Position numbers and translations under genes: made by a program. A model generated the notes under the pieces. That model was not told the DNA's origin. It made no database searches and saw only the letters and a program-made list of their open reading frames with translations. Positions 52,390 to 60,666 of a stretch of 64,000 bases of DNA are shown here, in pieces (within the stretch, counting starts at the first letter, position 1; the number at the start of each line of letters is the position of its first letter). This stretch comes from DATFVJ01 sp963712955 (GTDB lineage Bacteria; Actinomycetota; Actinomycetes; Streptosporangiales; Streptosporangiaceae), in assembly GCA_963712955.1 (NCBI GenBank), contig CAVQKF010000004.1, positions 310,001-374,000 on the forward strand, written 5' to 3'.

Positions 52390-53667
52390 ATGAGGAATTC
52401 GCGTATCGCATGTGCGGCGGCGGTTCTTGCCGCACTGGCCGCGGCCGGGCCCGGCCCGGCGAGTGCTTCGCGGCTGCTCAACCCCCCGGGGCCCGCCCAG
52501 CCGGTGCGCGCCGCTGACCCGCAGCCGTACGCCGCGGCGGACACCGCTTTCGGCCTTGACACGCTCGGCGCCTGGTGCGAGCGCGAGCCGCAGGCGAACC
52601 TGGTGCTGTCGCCCGCGGGCCTGGCCAGCGGCCTCGGCATGGCCTACCTGGGCGCGCGTCGCCAGACCGCCGCCGCACTGGCGCACGTGCTCCACCTGCC
52701 ACCTGCCGGCCGGACGACAGGCGGACAGGCAGCCGGAGGCGCCCTCTCCACCTTCGTGGCCGGCACGCGGGGCAAGCTGGCGGCACTCCGCGCGCTGGAC
52801 CGGCCCGGCGTTGTATTCCTCGGCAGCGACCACGTGTGGACCGACCCGCGGCTGCGAACCGAGCAGAGCTACCTGACCAATGTGGCCACCGCGTACCGTG
52901 CCCGTGTTGCCCAGGTGCCGTTGCTGAGCGATCCTGAGTCGGCCCGCCGCACGATCAATGCCGCGGTCGGGCAGGAGACCCGCGGCCAGATCAGCGACCT
53001 GCTTCCGGCTGGATCGGTCCACGGCGACGGCTGGGTGCTCACCGACGCGAGCTACCTGAATGCCGACTGGGCCAGGCCTTTCGATCACGCCATGACAGCA
53101 GCGGGCTCCTTCGCCACTGCGGCCGGCGCCGCGGTACGGACGCAGTTCCTGCACGGCGTGGGCGACTACGCCTATGCGCGCGCCGATGGCTGGACGGCGG
53201 TTTCCCTGCCGTACCGTGGCGGCCGGCTCGCGCTGGTCGCGCTGCTGCCTGTGGCACACGATGATGGCTGCCCGGCCATCAGCCCGTCCGTGCTCAGCCG
53301 CGTCATGACCAGGCTGTCAGCGGCGCCCACCGGTCTCGCGATGCCCAAGGTGCGGCTGAGTTCCAAGGCCGACATGGCGGGGCCGCTCACGAGCCTTGGC
53401 ATGGCCGTGGCCTTCGGCCCGGATGCGGACTTCCGCGGCATATCGCCGAACGCGGGCAGCCTGGGAATGGTCGAACATGCCGCCACATTGCGGGTGGACG
53501 AGAAGGGCACGCAGGCTGCCGCGGCGACCGGGATCGGCGTGGGCGTTTCGATCACGGTGCGGCACCGTGATGTCGTGTTCGACCGGCCGTATCTGCTGCT
53601 CGTCAGGGATATGGCGAGCGGCGAACCGCTCTTCCTCGCCCGTGTGGCCGACCCGTCGGGGGCGTGA
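52390..53667 (+). CDS. secreted serpin-type protease inhibitor
   Basis: The 425-residue protein has a Sec-type signal peptide (MRNSRIACAAAVLAALAAAG, then PGPASAS). The serpin fold shows NLVLSPAGLASGLGMAYLGA (near 70), VLTDASYLNADWARPFD (near 220), VSLPYRGGRLALVALLP, the hinge VDEKGTQAAAATGIGVGVSI (near 375), and the closing strand FDRPYLLLVRDMASGEPLFL. Small residues in the hinge suggest an inhibitory serpin. It would act outside the cell against serine or cysteine proteases. The esterase gene follows 56 bases downstream. Confidence 0.85.
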   Translation: MRNSRIACAAAVLAALAAAGPGPASASRLLNPPGPAQPVRAADPQPYAAADTAFGLDTLGAWCEREPQANLVLSPAGLASGLGMAYLGARRQTAAALAHVLHLPPAGRTTGGQAAGGALSTFVAGTRGKLAALRALDRPGVVFLGSDHVWTDPRLRTEQSYLTNVATAYRARVAQVPLLSDPESARRTINAAVGQETRGQISDLLPAGSVHGDGWVLTDASYLNADWARPFDHAMTAAGSFATAAGAAVRTQFLHGVGDYAYARADGWTAVSLPYRGGRLALVALLPVAHDDGCPAISPSVLSRVMTRLSAAPTGLAMPKVRLSSKADMAGPLTSLGMAVAFGPDADFRGISPNAGSLGMVEHAATLRVDEKGTQAAAATGIGVGVSITVRHRDVVFDRPYLLLVRDMASGEPLFLARVADPSGA

Positions 53668-53723
53668 GCGGCCGGCTCCTGGCAGACTGGCGCGGACAAA
53701 GCCGTCGTCCCCGAGGAGGCCCA

Positions 53724-54752
53724 ATGCTGCCGTGGTCGGCTGATCTTGCCGGGCGCATCGATCGGCAAGTGATCACCAGTGAGGTGCTGCGGGGAAATCC
53801 GCTCGGCGATCCGGCTGAGCGTCCGCTGTGGGTTCAGCTGCCTCCTGGCTACGATGACGACCCCGCGCGCCGCTTTCCCTCCATCTACGTGCTCCAGGGT
53901 TACACAGGCTTTGTGACGATCTGGGCGAACAGGGCCGCGTACAGCCAGCCGTTCCCTGAACTGGCCGACGCGGTGTTCGCAAGCGGCCAGGCGCCACCCG
54001 CGATTGTGGTGTACGTGGATGCCTGGACGGTCTACGGCGGGAGCCAGTTCGTCGACTCACCAGGCACCGGGCGCTATCACACGTATCTGTGCGACGAGGT
54101 CGTCCCCTGGGTCGACGCCGGATACCGTACGCTCGCCGACCGCGACCACCGCGCTATCAGCGGCAAGTCGAGTGGCGGCTTCGGTGCGATGATTACGCCG
54201 ATGCTGCGGCCGGACCTTTTCTGTGCGCTGGCCACACACGCCGGCGATTCGTTGTACGAGATGTCCTACATCCCGGGTCTCGCCGCGGCGGTGCGGTACT
54301 TGCGCGGTTACGACGGGGACATCATGCGCTGGTGGGAGGATTTCCGCTCCCGCCCGAACCTGCAGAAGGACGGGGATGTAGATCTGCTGATGCTCCTTGG
54401 CGTTTCCGCCTGCTTCTCCGCTCGCGATGATGGCGTGCCCGAACTGCCGATGGAACCCGCGACAGGCGTGCTGCGCCAGGAGGTCTGGCAGCGCTGGCTG
54501 GACTGGGATCCGGTCCGGATGGCGCCGGTGCACGCGGACGCACTGCGCTCACTGCGCGCGATCTGGATCGACGCTGGGACCAAGGACGACTTCTTCCTCG
54601 ACTTGGGCGCCGCGGCGTTCCGCCAGGAGCTAGCCAATGCCGGCGTGCGTGAGGACGTTATTCACTACGAGCTGTTCGAGGGCAAGCACGGTGGTATCGG
54701 CTACAGGTATCCGATGGCGCTCGCCTGGCTCTGCGAGCGGATAGCGGCGTAA
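53724..54752 (+). CDS. alpha/beta-hydrolase esterase (esterase D-like)
   Basis: The 342-residue hydrolase of the putative esterase family has RPLWVQLPPGYDDDPARRFP and SIYVLQGYTGF early, the nucleophile elbow ISGKSSGGFGAMI with Ser near 157, Asp in WIDAGTKDDFFLDLGA near 285, and His in FEGKHGGIGYRYP near 325. No signal peptide is visible from ATG 53724, which has GAGGAGG upstream. The substrate is unknown. It follows the serpin gene and may share its transcript. Confidence 0.8.
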   Translation: MLPWSADLAGRIDRQVITSEVLRGNPLGDPAERPLWVQLPPGYDDDPARRFPSIYVLQGYTGFVTIWANRAAYSQPFPELADAVFASGQAPPAIVVYVDAWTVYGGSQFVDSPGTGRYHTYLCDEVVPWVDAGYRTLADRDHRAISGKSSGGFGAMITPMLRPDLFCALATHAGDSLYEMSYIPGLAAAVRYLRGYDGDIMRWWEDFRSRPNLQKDGDVDLLMLLGVSACFSARDDGVPELPMEPATGVLRQEVWQRWLDWDPVRMAPVHADALRSLRAIWIDAGTKDDFFLDLGAAAFRQELANAGVREDVIHYELFEGKHGGIGYRYPMALAWLCERIAA

Positions 54753-54763
54753 CAAACCTCTGG

Positions 54764-55003
54764 TCAACCCAGGTCGTCGAACTCGCCGTCCTTGACCCCT
54801 GCGACGAACGCACGCCACTCGGCTTCAGTGAACGCGAGCACCGGCCCGTCCGGGTTCTTGGAGTCACGCATGAGGATTAGCCGGTCGGCGTCCGCCTTGT
54901 GCTTGGATGCCGTGGCCGCGTCGTCGGTGACTGTTACCTCCACGGATTCTGTTTCCGCGGCGTTATGGTCGCCTTCCCGCCATGCCAAGCCAGAGTTGTC
55001 CAT
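54764..55003 (-). CDS. DUF397 protein
   Basis: The 79-residue protein has the second half of DUF397 intact (RDSKNPDGPVLAFTEAEWRA, then FVAGVKDGEFDDL). The first half is Ala/Asp/Thr-rich (EVTVTDDAATASKHKADADR) without the usual W-x-K-S and CVEV motifs, so the domain is partly diverged. It stands alone, with no XRE gene beside it. A role as a small antagonist of a distant regulator is possible. Confidence 0.75.
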   Translation of the reverse strand: MDNSGLAWREGDHNAAETESVEVTVTDDAATASKHKADADRLILMRDSKNPDGPVLAFTEAEWRAFVAGVKDGEFDDLG

Positions 55004-55234
55004 CCCGTTACCCCGCGCTTTCCGTAGCTGACCGCTCCACGTGAAGGGAGCCGCCTGCGGGCCTCCTTATGCCCAGGAGTGTATAGGCGGCCGGCTATGC
55101 GGGGGATTCTGTTCGGTCATTGTGGCTACGACGCGGCAGGGTGTGCTGCGCGGTAGCGCACGCGTACCATGCGGGCTTGGCAGGCACCGCGTGAAGCCTG
55201 GTCTGTACCATAAGCGCCAGGGAGTTCCAGGACG

Positions 55235-57286
55235 ATGGAAGATCGGCTGAGCAATCGCGCACCGCCGCCCCGCGCCAACGGTGGGGCGCCGGGCACCGCG
55301 GGCACCCAACCGCGTTCGGGCGTGATCGTCATCATCGGGGCGCTCATGCTCGCCATGCTGCTCGCCGCGCTTGATCAGACCATCGTGTCGACCGCGCTGC
55401 CGACGATCGTCAGCGACCTTGGCGGCCTCAGCCATCTGTCCTGGGTCGTCACCGCCTACCTGCTTGCCGCCACGGTCGCGACGCCGTTGTGGGGCAAGCT
55501 CGGCGACCAGTATGGCCGCAAGAGGCTGTTCCAGGCCGCGATCGTGATCTTCCTCGTGGGTTCTGCGTTGTGCGGGCTGTCCAGGAACATGGGCGAACTG
55601 ATCGGGTTCCGCGCCCTGCAGGGCCTCGGTGGCGGCGGCCTCATGGTGCTCGCCCAGGCGATCGTCGGTGACGTGGTTCCGCCCCGCGAGCGCGGGAGGT
55701 ACCAGGGCGCGTTCGGCGCCGTCTTCGGCGTGGCCAGCGTGGCCGGGCCGCTGCTCGGTGGCTTCTTTGTGGACACCATCGGCTGGCGCTGGGTCTTCTA
55801 CATCAACCTGCCCATCGGCGTCGTCGCGCTTGCCGTCATCGCTGTGGTGCTGCGAACCCCTGCGACCAGGGCGCCGCACAAGATCGACTATCTCGGCACG
55901 CTGCTGCTGGCGACTTCGGCAACGTGCGTCATCCTGCTGACCTCGTGGGGGGGCACCACGTACCCGTGGCGGTCCGGCGTGATCATCGGCCTTGGGGTCG
56001 CCGCTCTCGCCGCCGCCATCGGGTGGGCGCTGGCCGAGCGGCGCGCGGCCGAGCCGGTGCTGCCGCTACGCCTTTTCACTTCCCGCGTGTTCTGCGTCGC
56101 ATCGGCGGTCGGCTTCATCGCCGGCTTCGCGCTGTTCGGCGCGCTCACCTTCATCCCGCTGTTCCTGCAGGTCGTGCACGGTGTCTCGCCCACCTTCTCG
56201 GGCGTCCACCTGCTCCCCATGGTGCTTGGCCTGCTGGTGACCTCGGTGGCAAGTGGCCAGCTCATCACCAGGTTCGGGCGGTACAAGGTCTTCCCCATCG
56301 TCGGCACCGCCCTCATGGCGGTCGGTCTTTACCTCCTGTCCCGGATGAACGAGCACACCCCCACGCTCACCACAAGCCTTTACTTCCTCGTCCTCGGCCT
56401 CGGCCTCGGCCTGGTCCTGCAGGTTCTCGTCATCGCGGTGCAGAACTCGGTCAGCTACTCCGACCTGGGCGTGGCCACCTCGGGAGCGACCTTCTTCAGG
56501 TCCATCGGCGGGTCGTTCGGCGTCGCCATCTTCGGCGCCATCTTCTCCAACCGCCTCGCCAGCGAGCTGGCGAGCGCGCTCGCCAAGGTTCACCTGCCGC
56601 CCGGGTTCAATGTGGCCACGCTGCATGCGAGCCCGGTGGGCGGCACAGCGCAGCACCTGCCGCCAGCGCTGAAAGGCATCGTGGTGCACGCGTACGCGCT
56701 GTCGATCCACACGGTTTTTCTCGCCGCGGTCCCCGTCGCACTCGCCGCGTTCGTGCTCGCCTGGTTCCTGCCCGAGGTGCCGCTGCGGGCGACGGCGGAG
56801 GCCAACGACTACGGCGAAGGGCTCGGCGGTACCCCCACGCAGCGGTCCTCGGTGGGTGAGATGGAGCGCGCGCTGAGCAAGCTTTCCGACACCGATCTGC
56901 GCCGTCGCGGTTACGAGCGGCTCGCTCAGATGGCCGACCTGGATCTGCCGGCCGGGAGCTGCTGGGTCCTCGCGCGGCTGGCGCGGCTTGGGCCGGTGTC
57001 GGGGGAGGAACTCGCGCGGCAGGCGCGGGTGCCGGTGGAACATGGGCGGCCGTTCGTGGACAAGCTGGTTGAGGCCGACCTGGTCGCGCGGCGCAACGGG
57101 GTGATCGAGCTCACCGAACCTGGCCGCGTCGCCGCGGATCGGCTGACCACGGCAGGCCGTGACGAACTGGCGCGGCTGTGTTCCGGCTGGTCTCCCGACC
57201 AGCACGCCGATCTGGCGGCGATGCTGAACCGGCTCGCCGCTGACTTGCTCGGCGACGATGCCGACCGGCGGCTGCTGAGCAAGTAG
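55235..57286 (+). CDS. DHA2-type MFS efflux transporter with C-terminal winged-helix domain
   Basis: The 683-residue protein has residues 25-510 as a 14-helix DHA2 (EmrB/QacA) drug:H+ antiporter: MLLAALDQTIVSTALPTIVS, WVVTAYLLAATVATPLWGKL, GDQYGRKRLFQAAIVIF, RALQGLGGGGLMVLAQAIVG and GPLLGGFFVDTIGWRWVFYI. After a linker, residues 545-683 resemble a MarR-like winged helix (SCWVLARLARLGPVSGEELA, then RQARVPVEHGRPFVDKLVEA and RRNGVIELTEPGRVAADRL). The domain would sit in the cytoplasm and may sense the drug or control its own gene. ATG 55235 is preceded by CCAGGACG. Confidence 0.85.
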   Translation: MEDRLSNRAPPPRANGGAPGTAGTQPRSGVIVIIGALMLAMLLAALDQTIVSTALPTIVSDLGGLSHLSWVVTAYLLAATVATPLWGKLGDQYGRKRLFQAAIVIFLVGSALCGLSRNMGELIGFRALQGLGGGGLMVLAQAIVGDVVPPRERGRYQGAFGAVFGVASVAGPLLGGFFVDTIGWRWVFYINLPIGVVALAVIAVVLRTPATRAPHKIDYLGTLLLATSATCVILLTSWGGTTYPWRSGVIIGLGVAALAAAIGWALAERRAAEPVLPLRLFTSRVFCVASAVGFIAGFALFGALTFIPLFLQVVHGVSPTFSGVHLLPMVLGLLVTSVASGQLITRFGRYKVFPIVGTALMAVGLYLLSRMNEHTPTLTTSLYFLVLGLGLGLVLQVLVIAVQNSVSYSDLGVATSGATFFRSIGGSFGVAIFGAIFSNRLASELASALAKVHLPPGFNVATLHASPVGGTAQHLPPALKGIVVHAYALSIHTVFLAAVPVALAAFVLAWFLPEVPLRATAEANDYGEGLGGTPTQRSSVGEMERALSKLSDTDLRRRGYERLAQMADLDLPAGSCWVLARLARLGPVSGEELARQARVPVEHGRPFVDKLVEADLVARRNGVIELTEPGRVAADRLTTAGRDELARLCSGWSPDQHADLAAMLNRLAADLLGDDADRRLLSK

Positions 57287-57384
57287 GTGCCCGCATGGCC
57301 TGCCGTTTGAAGTCGCCCTCGAACCCAAGCACCAAGGTATGGCCTAGGCCATGCGGGAGGCCGCGCAGCGTACGATCAGGTGTC

Positions 57385-57804
57385 ATGACGGGCCAGGCCC
57401 AGGATGCGCAGGGCGGCGACGCAGCGTTTGCCCAGGACCCTTCGCTCCAGGAAACTCCGCTGTCTCCGGTGTCCGCGGAGTTCCTCCAGGTGCAGACAAC
57501 GACAGATTCCCGGGCCGAGGCGGTGGAACTCGCCCGCGCAGCCGTGGGAGCGAGGCTTGCCGCATCTGCGCAGGTGGCGGGACCGATCGCGAGTACCTAT
57601 TGGTGGGAGGGGGAGATGGAGCGGGCAGAGGAGTGGCTGGTGATGCTGAAGCTTCCCGCCGACCGTTACGCCGACCTTGCCGCCATGCTCACCAGCCTGC
57701 ACAGCTACGACGAGCCGGAGATCATCGCGACGCCCATCTGCGCGGGCTCCGCCGGATATCTGAGCTGGATCCGTGACGAGACGAGGCAGCCCGGTACGCC
57801 CTGA
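57385..57804 (+). CDS. cutA: CutA-like divalent-ion tolerance protein
   Basis: The 139-residue protein has a core EFLQVQTTTDSRAEAVELAR, then SAQVAGPIASTYWWEGEMER, EEWLVMLKLPADRYADLAAM and LTSLHSYDEPEIIATPI, matching CutA trimers (WxGxxExxxEWxxxxKT...HxYExPEIxxxPI). An N-terminal extension of about 30 polar residues is unusual. CutA has been linked to copper tolerance, but its biochemical role is unsettled. ATG 57385 is chosen; the stretch upstream in frame looks non-coding. Confidence 0.85.
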   Translation: MTGQAQDAQGGDAAFAQDPSLQETPLSPVSAEFLQVQTTTDSRAEAVELARAAVGARLAASAQVAGPIASTYWWEGEMERAEEWLVMLKLPADRYADLAAMLTSLHSYDEPEIIATPICAGSAGYLSWIRDETRQPGTP

Positions 57805-57861
57805 ACTGGTGCGGGCGCGGTTACCCTGGAACAGAATGCCGTTCTGTGAGGGGGCCATGTC

Positions 57862-58749
57862 ATGGCCATGCCGGATGGGCCGGTACGTCCCGGCCACGCT
57901 GTTCCCACCGACGACGGCCTGTTCGGCCCGGGTTCTGTTACGTGGCGGATCATGGGCGAGCCGATCATGTGGGTGGCGGGATTCCGTGCCCTCTACCTGC
58001 AGGGGCTGCACCCCCGCACAATGCGTGGTACCTGGCAGAACACGGCCCTCATCGATCCGAAGGAAGCGTGGGGCCGGCTCGTGCGGACGACCGGTTACGT
58101 GCGGGTCCGGACGTTCGGCAGCCTGGCCGACGTGGACCGCGCGGGGCGGCGCGTTCGCAGGATCCACGCCTCGCTTACGGGTGTCGATCCCGATGGCACC
58201 CGGTTCCGCATCGACGAGCCCGAGCAGCTGCTCTGGGTGCACTGCGGTGAGACCGGGTCCTACGTGGACATTGCCCGGCGCAGCGGGATGCCGCTGTGCG
58301 TGCACGACCTGGACAGGTTCGTCGACGAGCAGCGCAGATCGGCGGCGGTGGTCGGCCTGGACCCCGCCGACGTGCCCGCGTCGGTGGCCGAACTAGACGC
58401 CTATTTCGAGAAGATGCGGCCGAAACTGCACGCCTGTGCCGAGGCCAGGCAGGCGCTCTGGCTCTCCTTCAATCCGGCGGTACCCCGGTCGCTGGTGGCG
58501 CTCAAGCTCATCGCGCCGCCGCTCAACACGCTCGCCTTCGCGTCACTGCCCCGATGGGCCCGCAGGATGTACGGCGCGCCAGGAAGCCCGCTCACCGATT
58601 TGGCCACCACGGTGACCCTGAACGCGCTGTGCCGGGCGGCGCGCGGCCTGCCGGAGCAGCTCCGCTACACCTCGCCCGTGCGGGAGGCGCGGCGGCGGAT
58701 CCGTGAATATGAGCAACTCCAGTCGGAGCGCCTGCGTGCGCTCTACTGA
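57862..58749 (+). CDS. MpaB/DUF2236-family oxygenase-like protein
   Basis: The 295-residue protein has the DUF2236 pattern: SVTWRIMGEPIMWVAGFRAL, YLQGLHPRTMRGTWQNTALI (with a conserved His), RLVRTTGYVRVRTFG, RVRRIHASLTGVDPDGTRFR, WVHCGETGSYVDIARR, where many members have a His- or Ala-rich motif, and DAYFEKMRPKLHAC. Family members include latex-clearing and mycophenolic-acid-type heme oxygenases; the heme-binding His is probably in HPRTMRG or RIHASLTG. The substrate is unknown. It follows cutA by 57 bases. Confidence 0.8.
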   Translation: MAMPDGPVRPGHAVPTDDGLFGPGSVTWRIMGEPIMWVAGFRALYLQGLHPRTMRGTWQNTALIDPKEAWGRLVRTTGYVRVRTFGSLADVDRAGRRVRRIHASLTGVDPDGTRFRIDEPEQLLWVHCGETGSYVDIARRSGMPLCVHDLDRFVDEQRRSAAVVGLDPADVPASVAELDAYFEKMRPKLHACAEARQALWLSFNPAVPRSLVALKLIAPPLNTLAFASLPRWARRMYGAPGSPLTDLATTVTLNALCRAARGLPEQLRYTSPVREARRRIREYEQLQSERLRALY

Positions 58750-58855
58750 GTGCGGACAGGCCCGCCGTAACCGAGGCCGGCCCGGCGCTCAGCCCGCGCT
58801 TGGCGCAGCGTGCGAGCGATGAGTCCCTGCCGTCACAAGCCGCGTGGGCGTGTCC

Positions 58856-59656
58856 TCACCAGGCGTCCTTGCCGCGGCCAGCGGCGACAGGCACCACCTG
58901 CAGATCACCCACGTGCTCCGCGAGCACACTGCGCGCTTCACTGCTGATCAGACTGTCTGTGACGAGAGTGCTCACAGCCTCGAGCGGCGCTATCTGGCTC
59001 AGCCCGATCACCCCCCATTTCGTGTGATCCGCGACCACGATCAGCCGCCTGGCCGCCTCGACGAACGCACGGTTGGTCTCGGCCTCGGTCAGGTTGGGCG
59101 TGGTCAGCCCTGCCCGCTCGTCAATCCCGTGCACGCCCATGACGACGACGTCGAAGTGCAGCGAGCGGATGGTAGACACTGCTACTGCCCCGACCAGGGC
59201 CTCTGACGGCGTCCGCACACCACCTGTCAGCACGACGGTGAGATCAGCGCGCTCGTTCTGGTAGAGGACCTCGGCGACCTTGATCGAGTTTGTGACGACG
59301 GTGAGGTTCTGGACGTTCCTGAGGTGCCTGGCGAGGGTCCACGTGGTGGTACCCGCGGTGAGCGCGACAGCCGACCCGGGCTGGATGAGCGCAACCGCCT
59401 GCTCGGCGATCGCCTCCTTCTCCTGCGGTTCGCGGATCGACTTCGCGGCGAAGCCTGGCTCGTCGGTGCTTCCATACTCGATGGTCGTCGCTCCGCCGTG
59501 GACCTTGGCGATGAGCCCCTGCCGGGCGAGTGCCTCCAGATCCCTCCTGATCGTCATGTCCGAGACACCGAGCATCTGGCTGAGGTCACTTACCCGGGCA
59601 CCGCCGGCCTGCTTGACCTGCTCAAGGATCTTTGCCTGCCGCATGGCGGCGAGCAT
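58856..59656 (-). CDS. DeoR-family transcriptional regulator
   Basis: The 266-residue regulator has an N-terminal winged helix (RQAKILEQVKQAGGARVSDL, then SQMLGVSDMTIRRDLEALAR and GLIAKVHGGA, the DeoR signature) and a sugar-phosphate-isomerase-like sensor domain (AVALTAGTTTWTLARHL, LTVVLTGGVRTPSEALVGA, FDVVVMGVHGIDERAGLTTP, VVADHTKWG). It usually senses a sugar phosphate and represses a catabolic operon, but no sugar genes lie nearby. ATG 59656 is preferred over 59665 because GAAGAAGGG then has normal spacing. Confidence 0.88.
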   Translation of the reverse strand: MLAAMRQAKILEQVKQAGGARVSDLSQMLGVSDMTIRRDLEALARQGLIAKVHGGATTIEYGSTDEPGFAAKSIREPQEKEAIAEQAVALIQPGSAVALTAGTTTWTLARHLRNVQNLTVVTNSIKVAEVLYQNERADLTVVLTGGVRTPSEALVGAVAVSTIRSLHFDVVVMGVHGIDERAGLTTPNLTEAETNRAFVEAARRLIVVADHTKWGVIGLSQIAPLEAVSTLVTDSLISSEARSVLAEHVGDLQVVPVAAGRGKDAW

Positions 59657-60015
59657 GATGAACATCCCTTCTTCGCGCGAGCCCGGTTGCTGCGTCGACC
59701 CTGCCCGGCCCCGGCTTCCTTGGTCTGCTCCTGCTTACAGGTTCCGCCGTCACGGGCAGCGTGCCCGATCAAAGCGACCAGAGTCAACACTAACGAACAG
59801 CTTGCCGGTCCGGCTGGACCGATCAATGCGCGCTGAAGCCCGGCCTTGCCGACCGCTGCACAGTGTCCCCAGCAGCCACAGCAACGTGCTTGGACAGTCC
59901 AGGTAGTGATCGCACCAGCAGCCGCAGGCGCAAGCCGGGACTGTGTGAGGACATACTCGGAAAGGGCAGATCTGGTTGAGCTTTGTTCGATTCCTGATAC
60001 TGGGCGGTTCGGCGG
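59657..60015. other. intergenic, no gene recognised
   Basis: No coding frame has support. The stretch carries the promoter side of the DeoR gene and the 3' side of the phosphatase gene. Confidence 0.35.
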
Positions 60016-60633
60016 TCACTGGGCCACGGGAATGTTCCACCCGCTGATCACCGGTTCGCCGTGCTCGGTCCCGAGCGTCGAGAGCGTCCCCGTATCGAGG
60101 CGGAACAGGCGCCCGCCGGACGGCTCGAGGCCGAGCCAGCGCGCCGTGAGCACCCGCAGCATGTGGCCGTGCGCCACGAGCACCACATCGCCCGCGTCAT
60201 CGCCCGCACTGATCAGCGGGCGCACCCGGCGCAGCACCGCATCCGCGCGCGCGCCGACCTGCTCGACCGTCTCGCCTGGATGCTCCGCGTCGCCCGCGGT
60301 CACGCCCTCGCGCCACAGATACCAGCCGGGTCGCTGCGCCCTGATCTCAGCCGTGGTGCGCCCCTCGTATCCGCCGTAGTCCCACTCCCACAGGTCGGGG
60401 TCCTGCCTGGCGCCGTCGAGGCCGGCCAGTTTCGCGGTCTGCACCGCGCGCTCGGCCGGGCTGGTGAGAACGGCGTGGATCTTCCGCCCCGCGAAGGCGC
60501 CGGCCAGTGCGGACGCTTGCGCCTCACCGCGGGCTGTTAGCGGGACGTCGGTCCTGCCGGTATGCCGGCCTGCGGCGCTCCAGTCGGTCTCACCGTGCCT
60601 GAGCAGAATCAGCTCTCCCATATGCTCCATCAT
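60016..60633 (-). CDS. histidine phosphatase (phosphoglycerate-mutase-like)
   Basis: The protein of about 205 residues begins near ELILLRHGETDWSAAGRHTG (catalytic His in RHGE), with AVLTSPAERAVQTAKLAG (Arg), DLWEWDYGGYEGRTTAEIRA (Glu) and DVVLVAHGHMLRVLTARWLG (second His). All four catalytic residues are present. The substrate may be a phosphosugar, alpha-ribazole phosphate or a cofactor. ATG 60633 has GGAAGG upstream; ATG 60621 (MGELILL) is an alternative. It is divergent from the decarboxylase gene, only about 30 bp away. Confidence 0.87.
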   Translation of the reverse strand: MMEHMGELILLRHGETDWSAAGRHTGRTDVPLTARGEAQASALAGAFAGRKIHAVLTSPAERAVQTAKLAGLDGARQDPDLWEWDYGGYEGRTTAEIRAQRPGWYLWREGVTAGDAEHPGETVEQVGARADAVLRRVRPLISAGDDAGDVVLVAHGHMLRVLTARWLGLEPSGGRLFRLDTGTLSTLGTEHGEPVISGWNIPVAQ

Positions 60634-60666
60634 CCGGTGCCTTCCGCGCTGACCTACGGTGGGGGC

